Below the pieces are notes generated by a model. That model saw nothing but the letters and a program-made list of their open reading frames with translations. It had not been told where the DNA came from and made no database searches. From Isoetes taiwanensis (taxonomy: Eukaryota > Streptophyta > Lycopodiopsida > Isoetales > Isoetaceae), in the NCBI GenBank assembly GCA_021234155.1, contig JAJEKV010000003.1:8122413-8186412 (forward strand): DNA of 64,000 bases, given 5' to 3'. Position 1 is the first letter of the stretch; each line of letters starts with the position of its first letter. Below are positions 10,908 to 21,184 of the stretch, one piece after another. Position numbers and translations under genes: made by a program.

Positions 10908-12616
10908 AGTATAGCACCTATGAAAAGGAATTGATTGCCTTAGTTCACGCACTCAAGAAGTGGAGACATTATCTTATGGGATCCAAGTTTGTGGCTCATT
11001 TTGATCAGCAAAGCTTGAAACATATACAAACGCAGGATATTATCAATGCGCGGAAATTAAAGCTCATTGACATTATAAAGGATTTTGAAGGGATGCAGCT
11101 TGAATATAAGCCTGGGAAGGAGAATCAGGTTGCAGATGCATTAAGCCGGATAAATATTCAAGCTATATCTGTAGCAGAATTTGTTGATTTGGAACCGATG
11201 AAAGAAGAATATGTGAACGATCCTTCCTTTGCTACTCCGTATGCACAGGTACAAAAGGATGGAAGAGACCCTTTGGCAGAGTACAGAATTCATAATGGAT
11301 TATTATTCTACCAAAATTGTACTTGTGTTACGCAAGCATATAGGTTGAAGGTTATACAGGAATTCAAGCTACTTTGGCCACTGTTAAACGACGTTTCTTT
11401 TGGCCAAAGCTTGAAAGAGATGTAAGAAAATATGTCGAAGCATGTCTTATTTGTCAACAAATAAAAGCGTCTACTGGTAAGCCTGCCGGATTAGTACAGC
11501 CTTTGCCTATTCCAGAAAAACCATGGAAGCATATTACCATGGATTTTATTCAAGGATTACCAAAGACTATCCACAAGAATGACCAAATTTGGACAGTGGT
11601 AGACAGATTGTCTAAACAGGTTCATTTTATTCCCTGTAAATCCAGCATGACTGCTCCGCAAGCAAGCAAAATTTTCTTAAAGAAGATATTTAAGATCCAC
11701 GGAATGCCAGATGCGATCATAACGGATAGGGATCCCATATTCTGTAGCAAATTTTGGGGTGGACTTATGAAAAACTTAGGCACAACTTTAAAGCTTTCCA
11801 CCGCATATCATCCCCAAACAGATGGCCAGTCTGAGGTTGTAAATCTATTGAAGATATGCTGAGATCTTATGTTGCTGAAAGGAAAAGCCAGTGGAAAGAA
11901 TATCTTTATCTCATAGAGTTTGCCTATAATAACACAGTGCACTCAGTCACCCAAAGAACTCCTTTTGAAGTAGTATACAGATATTCTTTGGAATCCCCAA
12001 TTGCGAAGCTTGGGGGAGAAGTACCTGCTTCCGATGAAGCCACTATAGACTTTGCAGATATCTTGCGAGAGCCAGGAATTGATGGCTTCCAAACTTGCAA
12101 AGAAACGGAAAAAGGTTATTTACAAAAAAGATCAATGGGTTTGGATTCATCTTCCCAAAAAGCGACTACGGAAGATGGGTAACCGGTATGTAAAACTGGC
12201 ACCTAGGTATTATGGTCCATTCCAAGTTGACGACAAAGTCAGTGAGAATGCTTATCGTTTACATTTATATGGGAAATGGACTAACTTGCACCCAGTTTTT
12301 AATGTGGGAATACTGAAGCCCTATAAGGGAAGTGAAATTTCTCCTGAGATTTTGCAGAGAATGGAGCAATCAGAACCTCCCAATATCAAGGGTGACGAAG
12401 AAGTGCTGGAACCGGAGAAAATAGACACACCAAGATAAGGAGACTAGAAGTTCCTCTTATCGAAGGTATCTCGTGAAATTTAAATTTCATCCGTCCACTG
12501 ATGCGGTATGGTATTCTAAGGTGCAATTAAAAGAATATAGTTCCTTGGTGGACGAATACGAAAAGACTTTGCAAGAATAATGCGCAAAGTTCAAAGTCCT
12601 TTAAAATTTATATTTG
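10908..12616 (+). pseudogene. Ty3/gypsy RNase H-integrase-chromodomain remnant
   Basis: In order: RNase H C-terminal half (YSTYEKELIALVHALKKW, YKPGKENQVADALSR), integrase zinc region (CLICQQIKAS), integrase core (WKHITMDFIQGLP, GMPDAIITDRDPIF, AYHPQTDGQSE), the GPFQV-to-NVGILKPY C-terminal part and a short chromodomain-like end (KFHPSTDAVWYSKVQLKEY). The frame is broken near 11380, 11850 and 12100 and around 12430. It belongs to the Ty3/gypsy chromovirus group. Its 3' untranslated part is split by the LINE inserted at 12617 and resumes at 20648, leading to a probable 3' LTR starting near 20965. Confidence 0.88.
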
Positions 12617-12794
12617 AAAAAATGGACACGTCATCAATCAGCGCCAATTTTCTTGATTTCTTTGTCTTTTGTGATTCAAACTCGTTCTTGATTTGATTCA
12701 CCATAGAATTCACTGTTTGATCCGAATTTGCCCTCTTCACTTTGCTGGCCCTGTAGAGGCCCAGCAATTTTCGATTTCCTCAACATTTTCTCTA

Positions 12795-13091
12795 TGCATG
12801 GATACCAAATTCTTTACTGTTCTGAAGCAAGATCATAGAATTACCTGTGGTTTTCTAAGGGGATCATCTTCCGAGCTCTGGGATAGTCTTATTCTCAACC
12901 AATTCTTCCCAGATTATCTGTTTGAATCAGAATATTCAATTGTACCATCTTCAGATGAATTTGAAGCCGAGATGATTGAAGCTTGGGTGCTAGAATTTAC
13001 AGGCAAAAAGAACATCTCAGCAACTGCAACTTTTCAGATACATTGTGGATGGTCAGAGAACAAAATTATGGTTAAAATTTTTTCAGAATGA
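12795..13091 (+). CDS. possible small 5' ORF of LINE-A
   Basis: A 98-codon frame lies between the LINE-A 5' end and ORF1. The longer frame from 12693 is also open, but the Met at 12795 is the plausible start. The product is acidic and Trp/Phe-containing (ELWDSLILNQFFPDYLFESE) with no recognised domain. Its 146-base gap to ORF1 contains no other frame. It may be chance within the 5' UTR or a regulatory upstream ORF. Only conservation among sister copies would decide. Confidence 0.3.
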   Translation, partial: CMDTKFFTVLKQDHRITCGFLRGSSSELWDSLILNQFFPDYLFESEYSIVPSSDEFEAEMIEAWVLEFTGKKNISATATFQIHCGWSENKIMVKIFSE

Positions 13092-13236
13092 TTCAATCCA
13101 TGTTTTTGAGTACCTCTGGCAATTTTGTGGTATTTCTATCCTTTTAAGCTCTTAGATAGATTTTTCTCCAGGATCTCATTCCCACTTCTTTAGCCTCCCT
13201 AGCCTCTGACAGCCTTCTCCTTTTCATTTTGCATTT

Positions 13237-15981
13237 ATGGCGAATTTCCCCCAAAAAAATACACTTTTTCATGGCCCGTCAGCCCTAAATTCAAATTCAC
13301 TTTCGATCCTTCACAATTTCATGCTCCTTCCTGCTGCTCAAAGGGACGCTCTTCTCTCTCAGTTAAGTGCATTCCATCTTGATCCATCTAAAATTATCAA
13401 ATTTGGGAATTTTGCTAACCAAGAACCTCTGCCAAAAGATATGCATCATTTCAGCCATTTTGCTCCGAACTGGGACACTCTATCTCTGGATCAAAGGGGA
13501 TCTCAAACATTACCAAGATTGGATGCAAACGGGGTACCATTACCTTTATTTCCTCGACCAGCACAACCAATCATCTCGGATGAACAATTAGCCACTGAGT
13601 TTGAATACCAACAATCAAGAGCCCCTACAAATACACAGCTTTTCAGAGGTATTCACCTAAACTCACCCTTAATTGCTTCCAAAATTGAATCTTTATCAAA
13701 GGTTGCTGTTGTTGTCAAAGTGGATTCTGTTGGGTTAAAAATAGAAAAGCTCTGGGATCATCTTTTGAGGCTACATAAGGGTATTGTCATTAATTCTATT
13801 TACTGGTTAAACTTCCCCTACATTATGGTGGAATGTGGCTGCCCCAGGACCTCGAATTATTTACTGAAGCTTGGCCTCACTACCTGTGACACCTTCCAAG
13901 TATCTTTCTTAAAATGGAATGCCTCCCTGCCTCTTAATGAATTCAAAAAGTACCACATTGCTTCTGTCACTATGAGTGAGTTAAGTCCAATTTACTGGAA
14001 TGAAGATTGTTTCTCTTCCATTTTCAATTCCATTGGCACTTACCTTACCACAGAATATTCCTCATTCAAACCACCCAAATGCTTCATTCAGCTGGACATT
14101 ACCAAAGTCATCCCTACTGCAATATCTTTCTTGGATTTCTTTGGGAAGACATCTATCTTACAACTTAGATGGGTAGGTTTACCAAATCATTGCCAGAGCT
14201 GTAACTCTAGACATAAGATTGGCAGTGAATGTTTCCTTCCTCACAAGGAAACAACTCACAAGGATCTTCAGGAAAAAGGAATTGCTACCCCTGAGCAATC
14301 CAAACAAATCAATCACCATGCAGCAACAGGCACTAACATACCAGTTCAAAATGTTCCTCTTCCTCAAAAGGAATGGAGCAAGGTAAATGGCAGTGCTAGA
14401 AGAATTCAAAAACATAGGGAAGTCAAGAACTTGGCACAACAGAAAAATCATGAACTCTCTGACAATTCCCAGCTTTCCTTCAGAACATCAACTGCTGACA
14501 AGCAAATGGGAATTAAGGTTTTAAACAAGGGAATATTCATCAAGGAAAATCGACCAGCTGTTGATATGGAAAAGCCTACTTTGACAACTAAGCTTCAAGT
14601 TGAGTCAGTAAAAGTATCATCTCAAGGTGTTTCTCAAATTAACAAAGCAAACATTGAGCATAACAGAAACATGCTAAATGTTAAAGGCAAGGCACCACTT
14701 CTGCCTCCAAGAATTGATCTTCATAGGACCTTATCAAAAATCCTGAAGGACTCCAAGAGTAACACCAGCCATCAACTTTCATCAAGCAAAATTTCTCGAG
14801 GTATTCCAAATGGGAACAAAATGGTCTCAGTCTCAACTACACCAGAGAATATAACTGAGACAGAAGGTTTGAATGGAGTTTCATTAATTAATGAAAAAGG
14901 TACTGATTATACTGAAGGATACATGCAATATGGATGCACAAGTGCACCAGTCCCTTCTCATAACATGGATATCCAGAACAATGAACCTGCTGCAGATATT
15001 GACAGTGACCTCAGTGACATAGAAGTGTCAAACTCTTTTGCCATACTTGCAGATATATCAGAAGATCCAGATGTTGATAATTCTGCAGATGTTATATGCA
15101 AAGGTCTCGACTTGCCAACCCCCCATCACACTCAGCCCCCCAACATATCAGCCACTCACTCTATCCCTCATACCACTACACTTTCACCTGAAACAGAATT
15201 TGCAGCCACCCTCCTGCTTTTTGACTCTGATGACACCTCACACTCATATTCTCATTCACCAAAAACTTCAGCCATTTCCCCTGAGATAGCTCAGCAGTTA
15301 CAGGAATTAGAGGCAGCTATAGTGGCAGACATAGCATTGGATAAGGTGACAGACAAGGTGCCAGAATCCCCTGAAAATATGTCAGTTGATTTGAAAGACA
15401 GATATGAAAAGGCTAAGGACATATCAAATGTTTGGGAACAAAGTTTATGGTGTGCAGACTCCCAGGAACAAACAGAGGTATTAGGAGTACAATGTCAGCA
15501 TGACAAGGAGAAACAAGCAGATTCTTCTCAAAAAGGATGTCCAGATTTAACACACCTTCAGCAAATTAATCCCAGGCAAGATCTTTCCATTTCAAATGTT
15601 GAAATTAATTTGAAGGTCATTAATCCTAATAGGGATAACATTGTACCTGATTCCATTAACAATACTTCTATGGAGACTACACAACCTGAGTGCTGCAAAT
15701 CCAAATTCTGGCAATGCTCTCACTCAGATAAATTGTCTGAACACATGAACTCTGAAGATTTAGATCTTGACAAAGAGAATGCCCTTTCTCATCATTTTTC
15801 AAATACTGATAGCCTCTGGGATAATGATATTTACCTCACTACTCATCAAGATAAGACCTCTGCTGACCCTACTACTAAAAAGGTCAAAAAGAAAAAAGGT
15901 AAATATAATTCTGATCTGCCTCATAACACCCCTGCAGCTAATACTCGGCTTAAATCTAAAAAAGCTGCCAGACTTCATTGA
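13237..15981 (+). CDS. LINE-A ORF1, plant L1-type RNA-binding protein
   Basis: Predicted 914-residue nucleic-acid-binding protein of a plant L1 LINE, expected to coat the element RNA. Residues about 150-260 resemble the DUF4283 region of plant LINE ORF1 (KLWDHLLRLHKGIVINSIYW, then YIMVECGC). They are followed by a variant zinc knuckle at about 318-331, CQSCNSRHKIGSEC, spaced C-x2-C-x3-H-x5-C instead of C-x2-C-x4-H-x4-C. The C-terminal 550 or so residues are low-complexity, Ser/Asp/Glu-rich, with a basic Lys-rich end (KKVKKKKGK). The frame is uninterrupted. It is longer than the usual plant ORF1 mainly through the disordered tail. ORF2 starts 34 bases downstream. Confidence 0.85.
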   Translation: MANFPQKNTLFHGPSALNSNSLSILHNFMLLPAAQRDALLSQLSAFHLDPSKIIKFGNFANQEPLPKDMHHFSHFAPNWDTLSLDQRGSQTLPRLDANGVPLPLFPRPAQPIISDEQLATEFEYQQSRAPTNTQLFRGIHLNSPLIASKIESLSKVAVVVKVDSVGLKIEKLWDHLLRLHKGIVINSIYWLNFPYIMVECGCPRTSNYLLKLGLTTCDTFQVSFLKWNASLPLNEFKKYHIASVTMSELSPIYWNEDCFSSIFNSIGTYLTTEYSSFKPPKCFIQLDITKVIPTAISFLDFFGKTSILQLRWVGLPNHCQSCNSRHKIGSECFLPHKETTHKDLQEKGIATPEQSKQINHHAATGTNIPVQNVPLPQKEWSKVNGSARRIQKHREVKNLAQQKNHELSDNSQLSFRTSTADKQMGIKVLNKGIFIKENRPAVDMEKPTLTTKLQVESVKVSSQGVSQINKANIEHNRNMLNVKGKAPLLPPRIDLHRTLSKILKDSKSNTSHQLSSSKISRGIPNGNKMVSVSTTPENITETEGLNGVSLINEKGTDYTEGYMQYGCTSAPVPSHNMDIQNNEPAADIDSDLSDIEVSNSFAILADISEDPDVDNSADVICKGLDLPTPHHTQPPNISATHSIPHTTTLSPETEFAATLLLFDSDDTSHSYSHSPKTSAISPEIAQQLQELEAAIVADIALDKVTDKVPESPENMSVDLKDRYEKAKDISNVWEQSLWCADSQEQTEVLGVQCQHDKEKQADSSQKGCPDLTHLQQINPRQDLSISNVEINLKVINPNRDNIVPDSINNTSMETTQPECCKSKFWQCSHSDKLSEHMNSEDLDLDKENALSHHFSNTDSLWDNDIYLTTHQDKTSADPTTKKVKKKKGKYNSDLPHNTPAANTRLKSKKAARLH

Positions 15982-16015
15982 TTCCTCCCAAGGTTGCCTC
16001 TCCTAAATTACTGCC

Positions 16016-19000
16016 ATGAAGATTCTTAGCTGGAATCTAAGAGGCATAAAAGGCCCCCTTAAAAGGAGAAGAGCCATCTCCCAAATTAGGAGTTATGATG
16101 CAGATATCATTCTTCTTCAGGAGCTTAGGCTCCCCAGCTTTGAGTGCTCCAATCTTTCAGATTGGATTGGCCCAGGTTTTTCCTCCACATGGATTGAAGC
16201 AACTGGGACCTCAGGAGGGCTTTGCATTATATGGAGACACCTTACTCATATTTTTGTTTACACTAGCCCTTGCAGATCCTGGCAATCAGTAATTTTTAAG
16301 CATAATGACTCTAAATTTGGTGTGATAAATGTCTATGCCTCCACTGAGTCTAGACTTAGAGCTAACACTTGGCTCAAGGTCAACAATCACATTGCATCCC
16401 AAGACTGTGATACCTGGATTTTGGCAGGGGACTTCAATAACACTCCCACCTGGGATTTGAAAATTGGCAAAAATCTCAACATGTCCTCTGTTGAAAGAAC
16501 TCAATGGGATCAAATGCTTTCGACCATTTTTTTCAAAGATATCCCATCCTCCACCTCAGTTTACACATGGTCTAATAAGCAAGAAGGGAACAACAGAGTA
16601 TATTGTGCACTTGACAGGTTTTACATAAACAACACTCATAATGAGATCTGGAATAATTGCTTGGTATCGTTGATGATGAGTGTACTTCAATATCGATCAC
16701 CACCTCAATTCTTTTCTACTAATCTTATGCTCTCTATCAAAAGGCATGGAAACACTCCCTTTAAATTAAACTGCTCACTCCTAGATTCTGAATCCTTCTG
16801 TAAAGATTTCATTACCTTTTACACTTCTCTACCCAAGGTCAGATCTACAAACTCCATGAGAACTTTCTATGACAACATTAAAAAGTCAAAGGCCTGGATT
16901 AAGCAATGGTCAAAGAATCTTCATGAGATTAAGCAGGCAGAAAAGAAATCTTATTTGCAGAAAATGAAGGAGGTTAGAATTAATCTGCAAGAAGACCCCT
17001 TCAACATTGATCTTCATAGACAAGAAGGAAATTTGAAAATGGTAATTAAAACCATTGAAGAGCTGGAAGCTAAAGGTGCATCTATCAGATGTAAACTAAA
17101 ATACCTATCTCACATGGATCATGGGAATTCAAGGTTTTTCTATAGAGTTGCTAAGTCTAGGCTTCTGAAAAACCAACTTATCTCAGTCAAAGATGGAAAT
17201 GATAATACCATTACTGATCAAAAAGAAATTTCCAACTTTTTTTGCTCAAATTATGCTAATATTTTCTCCCAGCCCAGAGACAATCATGTCCAAATTGCAG
17301 AAGCTAAATCTTTCACTGATCTGGTTGAAAATAATGATCTTCACAGTACCATTGTCATGACCCCTGCAATGGAGTCTATTCCAAATGCTGATGAGATTTT
17401 CTTCACTTTAAAAAGTCTTGCAAAAGGTAAAAGCCCAGGTCCTGATGGGTTACCCCCAGAATTTTTTATTACATTTTGGGAAACTCTTAAAGATGACTTT
17501 ATACAAATGATCAAAGGTTTCTGGAACTCAAACCACCTTCATCCTTCTCTCTCATCTGGCCTCATTACTCTAATTCCTAAGGTTGACAATCCACAATCCT
17601 TCTCGGACTGGAGGCCTATTTCTTTGACAAACTCCACCTATAAGGTCTGTGCCAAAATCATAGCCAACAGGGTCAAATCTCATCTCCAAGGGGTTATCAG
17701 CTCGAATCAATCTGCCTTCCTCCCCAACAGATTCATCCTGGATAACTACATTGCAGCCATGGAGGGAATGCATTGGAATAATCTTACTAAGCAAAACTGC
17801 ATTTTGCTCAAGCTAGATTTCTCAAAAGCTTTTGATACTGTTAGATGGAACTTTCTAGAATTCTCTCTCCAAAAGCTTGGCTTCAGTGATAAGATTATTA
17901 AGCTTATTTTGGGCTTAAATTCTAGATCTCAATCAACTGTTCTTGTCAATGGTTCCCCTGGCTATTTTTTCCCTCTTGCTCGAGGTGTGAGACAGGGATG
18001 TCCCCTAGCACCATATCTCTTTCTGGCTGTAGCTGAGATGTTAACTAGAGTGATCAACTACCATCAATCCTTGGGGAATATTATTGGACTTAATCTTCCT
18101 GACAATACAACCAATCTGTCTATTCTCCAATATGCAGATGACTCTTTCAGCTTTCTCAAGAATGAACCTAGCATCATTGCCAATTTCCTCCACATCATTC
18201 ACATCTTTGGAGCTGCTTCTGGCATTCAGCTGAACCTAAATAAATGTACCATCATTGGTGACATGGACACTGATAACATTGCAGGTATCAAATGCATTAG
18301 ATCAACTGAAACAACAAGCCTTCTAGGTATGCCTCTGTCACTCAATCCTAGTTTAAAAGAGCTATGGTCTCCTATAGTTGCGAGAATCAGAAAGAAATTA
18401 GGCAATTATGGCAATTGTATCTCTCTGGCAGGGAGAACAGTAATTGCTAACTCAGTTATTGCTGCCTCTCACATATATTACTCCTCGGCTCTTTTGGCTC
18501 CCAAATGCATTTATCAGCAAATTGAGAGAATTGTAAGGAACTTTATCTGGAAGAATCATCACATGGTTAACTGGAACACTATCACCAGAAGCAAGATACA
18601 TGGTGGCCTTGGTTGCAAAAATTTGATCCTTCAGGGCTATGCCTTAGCTGGGAAGTACATCTGGAAATCATTATTCAGTCACAACAATCCGGCCATGGTC
18701 TTCATTAAATATTGGCTGTCCTGCAGTCACCCCAAGGGGCATCCTTCCATCAGACATAGCTTGCCTTCCTCAGCTTTCACAACTTTGAAACCTGCCCCTA
18801 ATACTTCTCCTCTCATGAAAAGTTTCATTCAAGCTTGGAACAAGGTACACAAAACCTTTGATATTTCTGCTATTGAGTACAGTCACTCCAACACAAGTTT
18901 ATTCTGGAATCCCAATTTCTCCAGAGATAATACTACACCTCTGGCCATAAACCACCCAAAGCTTTATAAAAAATGGATGTCCTATGGTATTTTGCATCTT

Positions 19001-19834
19001 GGTGATCTCTGGGAAAACACAAGGTGGATCTCCTGGACCAATCTTAAAAATCGAATCAGAGGTAGTTCCTCAGATAAAATGATATACAGATTCATCATGC
19101 AAAGAATTGGCATTGTCAACGTTCACCACAATCCTATCACTGCTGAATGGACCCTCTGTGGTAAACCAAGTTACAATGTATCTAAGGTTTATACTTGTTT
19201 AAATAAGCCTCATGTACCTTCCAAATCTAAGATCTATTGGGACATTTCAGATGACACTGCATTCAGACTGTTCAAGAATATCTGGCTCTCCTATTTGCCC
19301 CCCAAAATTTCTTATTTTGCATGGTTAATTGCAAATAAAAGTGTGCCATGTCAGGAAATTATCTCAAGGCACTCCAACTCTGCAACAAATTCAGTTAATC
19401 CTTACTGCCCTCTTGGTTGCAGATATGTTGAATCCATGGAGCACATATTTGGCTGTGTAAAGCTTACTAGTTTTTGGGAATGGTTTGAAAATACTTTTCA
19501 TATAAATTGTCCTGCTACTTTACTTGAATTTATGATGAATGATGATGCTTATAAGAATACTTTATGTTGCATTGCATTATGGAATGTGTGGAAACATAGA
19601 AACAGGTGCCAATATGGAGGAAAACAAATATCTATGTTCTGGATTAAATCTCAAGTTATATATGACATTGAGATGGTTGCCACCAGTCAAAAACACTTAC
19701 ATAAAGATGATTTAGATACACAATGGTTAAATATAGGTCAATTCATAGGAGCTCATAGATTGTTCAAATTAAATTGTCATGATTTACTTACTGACACTCA
19801 ATGCATTTCTCCTAGATTACATGAGCAGCCTTAG
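16016..19834 (+). CDS. LINE-A ORF2, endonuclease/reverse transcriptase
   Basis: A 1272-residue ORF2 for target-primed reverse transcription. Order: APE-type endonuclease (1-240: ILSWNLRGIKG, LLQELRLP, LAGDFNNTP, ALDRFYI), connecting region, RT (about 440-740: GKSPGPDGLPPEFF, DWRPISLTNSTYK, LKLDFSKAFDTVRW, GVRQGCPLAPYLF, LQYADDSF with the catalytic YADD), and a zf-RVT-like Cys/His region near 1080-1170. The frame is unbroken. One odd point: the conserved Ser/Asp-His end of the endonuclease is not in the ORF frame. An Asp-His codon pair occurs at 16695 in the +1 frame, suggesting compensating indels that may impair nicking. The RT itself looks complete. Confidence 0.9.
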   Translation: MKILSWNLRGIKGPLKRRRAISQIRSYDADIILLQELRLPSFECSNLSDWIGPGFSSTWIEATGTSGGLCIIWRHLTHIFVYTSPCRSWQSVIFKHNDSKFGVINVYASTESRLRANTWLKVNNHIASQDCDTWILAGDFNNTPTWDLKIGKNLNMSSVERTQWDQMLSTIFFKDIPSSTSVYTWSNKQEGNNRVYCALDRFYINNTHNEIWNNCLVSLMMSVLQYRSPPQFFSTNLMLSIKRHGNTPFKLNCSLLDSESFCKDFITFYTSLPKVRSTNSMRTFYDNIKKSKAWIKQWSKNLHEIKQAEKKSYLQKMKEVRINLQEDPFNIDLHRQEGNLKMVIKTIEELEAKGASIRCKLKYLSHMDHGNSRFFYRVAKSRLLKNQLISVKDGNDNTITDQKEISNFFCSNYANIFSQPRDNHVQIAEAKSFTDLVENNDLHSTIVMTPAMESIPNADEIFFTLKSLAKGKSPGPDGLPPEFFITFWETLKDDFIQMIKGFWNSNHLHPSLSSGLITLIPKVDNPQSFSDWRPISLTNSTYKVCAKIIANRVKSHLQGVISSNQSAFLPNRFILDNYIAAMEGMHWNNLTKQNCILLKLDFSKAFDTVRWNFLEFSLQKLGFSDKIIKLILGLNSRSQSTVLVNGSPGYFFPLARGVRQGCPLAPYLFLAVAEMLTRVINYHQSLGNIIGLNLPDNTTNLSILQYADDSFSFLKNEPSIIANFLHIIHIFGAASGIQLNLNKCTIIGDMDTDNIAGIKCIRSTETTSLLGMPLSLNPSLKELWSPIVARIRKKLGNYGNCISLAGRTVIANSVIAASHIYYSSALLAPKCIYQQIERIVRNFIWKNHHMVNWNTITRSKIHGGLGCKNLILQGYALAGKYIWKSLFSHNNPAMVFIKYWLSCSHPKGHPSIRHSLPSSAFTTLKPAPNTSPLMKSFIQAWNKVHKTFDISAIEYSHSNTSLFWNPNFSRDNTTPLAINHPKLYKKWMSYGILHLGDLWENTRWISWTNLKNRIRGSSSDKMIYRFIMQRIGIVNVHHNPITAEWTLCGKPSYNVSKVYTCLNKPHVPSKSKIYWDISDDTAFRLFKNIWLSYLPPKISYFAWLIANKSVPCQEIISRHSNSATNSVNPYCPLGCRYVESMEHIFGCVKLTSFWEWFENTFHINCPATLLEFMMNDDAYKNTLCCIALWNVWKHRNRCQYGGKQISMFWIKSQVIYDIEMVATSQKHLHKDDLDTQWLNIGQFIGAHRLFKLNCHDLLTDTQCISPRLHEQP

Positions 19835-20303
19835 CAGAGACTTTGGTACTTCAGTGGAGCCTGCAGAGTACAGACTTTTTCCAGGGCAGAGGCTTGTACA
19901 TGACATACAATATACACATGACATGTGGACAGGCACAGTTAGAGGGATCACGGATATAGACATAATTGACATACCTGATGTAGAATTAGATTGGGCTATG
20001 GAGTTCTGCAGAGGCACATACCTAATGCACGAGATATGGTGGTTCATGGAGAGTAACAGCAGAAGAATGACAAATCAACAATTTGAGTACTACAGGGAAT
20101 GCTACTACTATCACAGGGGGCTGGCAGATGCATATGGCACCTTAATAATTCTGATGTCCACTACCAATGCAGACAGATTGATCACTGAGCTAAACTGGGG
20201 AAATGGCAGAACTCTCATACTTCAGCCAAACTTTCGAGCTCACCATGAATTCCTGAATTCCTACCACTTTCACATAAATCATCCCACCATCCCAAATCAG
20301 TGA
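19821..20303 (+). CDS. possible third ORF of LINE-A, overlapping the ORF2 stop
   Basis: A 160-codon frame starts at ATG 19821, 14 bases before the end of ORF2 (stop 19832-19834), in the +1 frame. The arrangement recalls termination-reinitiation. The product is rich in Tyr, Trp, His and acidic residues (ELDWAMEFCRGTYLMHEIWW, QQFEYYRECYYYHRGLADAY) and unlike random translation of A/T-rich 3' UTR. No known domain is recognised. Upstream codons from 19779 are also open but lie within ORF2. A canonical plant L1 has only two ORFs. It could be a lineage-specific accessory protein or chance. Confidence 0.45.
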   Translation: MSSLSRDFGTSVEPAEYRLFPGQRLVHDIQYTHDMWTGTVRGITDIDIIDIPDVELDWAMEFCRGTYLMHEIWWFMESNSRRMTNQQFEYYRECYYYHRGLADAYGTLIILMSTTNADRLITELNWGNGRTLILQPNFRAHHEFLNSYHFHINHPTIPNQ

Positions 20304-20609
20304 CCAGCACTTATCCCTTTTGGCTTTCAACAGACTAGCATATAATACCTACAGCTTATTAACATCTACTCTTTCTCTGCAGGAACTGCTCTGATAAGTA
20401 TGTTCACTTATGCTGCTAATGCACTTAGTAGCAGCACTATTTTCTACAGTTCACTATTGCTTTTGTCAACATATTACAACTATGTGCTTACAGCAGCACC
20501 TTTTCACTTATGTTCATTTGTTTACTTTATTATGAGTAGCCTATCTATAAAGGTTTACTCACTATGTTGTACCTTTTTCTATAATTAATGAAAAAAACCC
20601 CATTCACTC

Positions 20610-20640
<31 letters not shown>

Positions 20641-20647
20641 ATATTTG

Positions 20648-20964
20648 GAATTTTACATTATTTGAAATTGCAATTGCTTTGCTGATTAAAATATCTAGAT
20701 ATTGATATGCATAAAAACTACTAAAATCTTTACTAACGATTGTAAAGATATTTAGTCCTCTAATTGACTTGAGGTCATCCCTAACTGAGAAGGGAACGAA
20801 AGCCCTCTAATGGAATTGAGGCCATTTCTAACTGAACTGAAATGAAAAATCTATAATCTCTAAAGGAACTGGGGCTATAGAGTAAGTATCCTTAACAGAA
20901 ATAGGATAAACGATTTTTTCCCTCGAGGTTAACGCGGATGTTTAACCTCGGGAAGGGAAGGATT
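20648..20964 (+). other. gypsy 3' untranslated region resumed after the LINE
   Basis: No coding frame is seen. The stretch contains short near-repeats ('ctctaattgacttgaggtcatccctaactga' versus 'ctctaatggaattgaggccatttctaactga', written here as related blocks) and ends in a purine-rich tract (gggaagggaaggat, about 20951-20964) just before a TGTTACGG sequence. That is the position and form expected of a polypurine tract before a 3' LTR. Confidence 0.55.
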
Positions 20965-21184
20965 GTTACGGCTCAATGCCGGTTGGGGGAGTGGTTCAGG
21001 TTCACGCATCGGGAACTAATATTTAGAAGCTACTGAAGTGTTTAACGATTGTTTATCTCTTGTATGCTCCTTGGGTCAAGGTTGTTCGTTAGTGTTTAAA
21101 AGCTATATGCACCATTGGAATTAAAAACCATAGGGCGCACGCTTAGGGCACACGCTCGCTTGGAGCTTGGAAATTTCGTAGGGG

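Larger units (their letters stand above)
12617..20633 (+). mobile_element. LINE-A, apparently full-length L1-type LINE of about 8.0 kb
   Basis: A complete-looking non-LTR retrotransposon ends in an A-run (about 20611-20637). It is flanked by a target-site duplication: aaaatttatatttg at 12603-12616 and again at 20634-20647 (the first A residues are ambiguous with the tail). It interrupts the gypsy 3' region. Contents: a possible small 5' ORF (12795-13091), ORF1 (13237-15981), ORF2 (16016-19834) and a possible third ORF overlapping the ORF2 stop (19821-20303). Two long uncorrupted ORFs and an intact TSD indicate a recent insertion. Confidence 0.9.
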
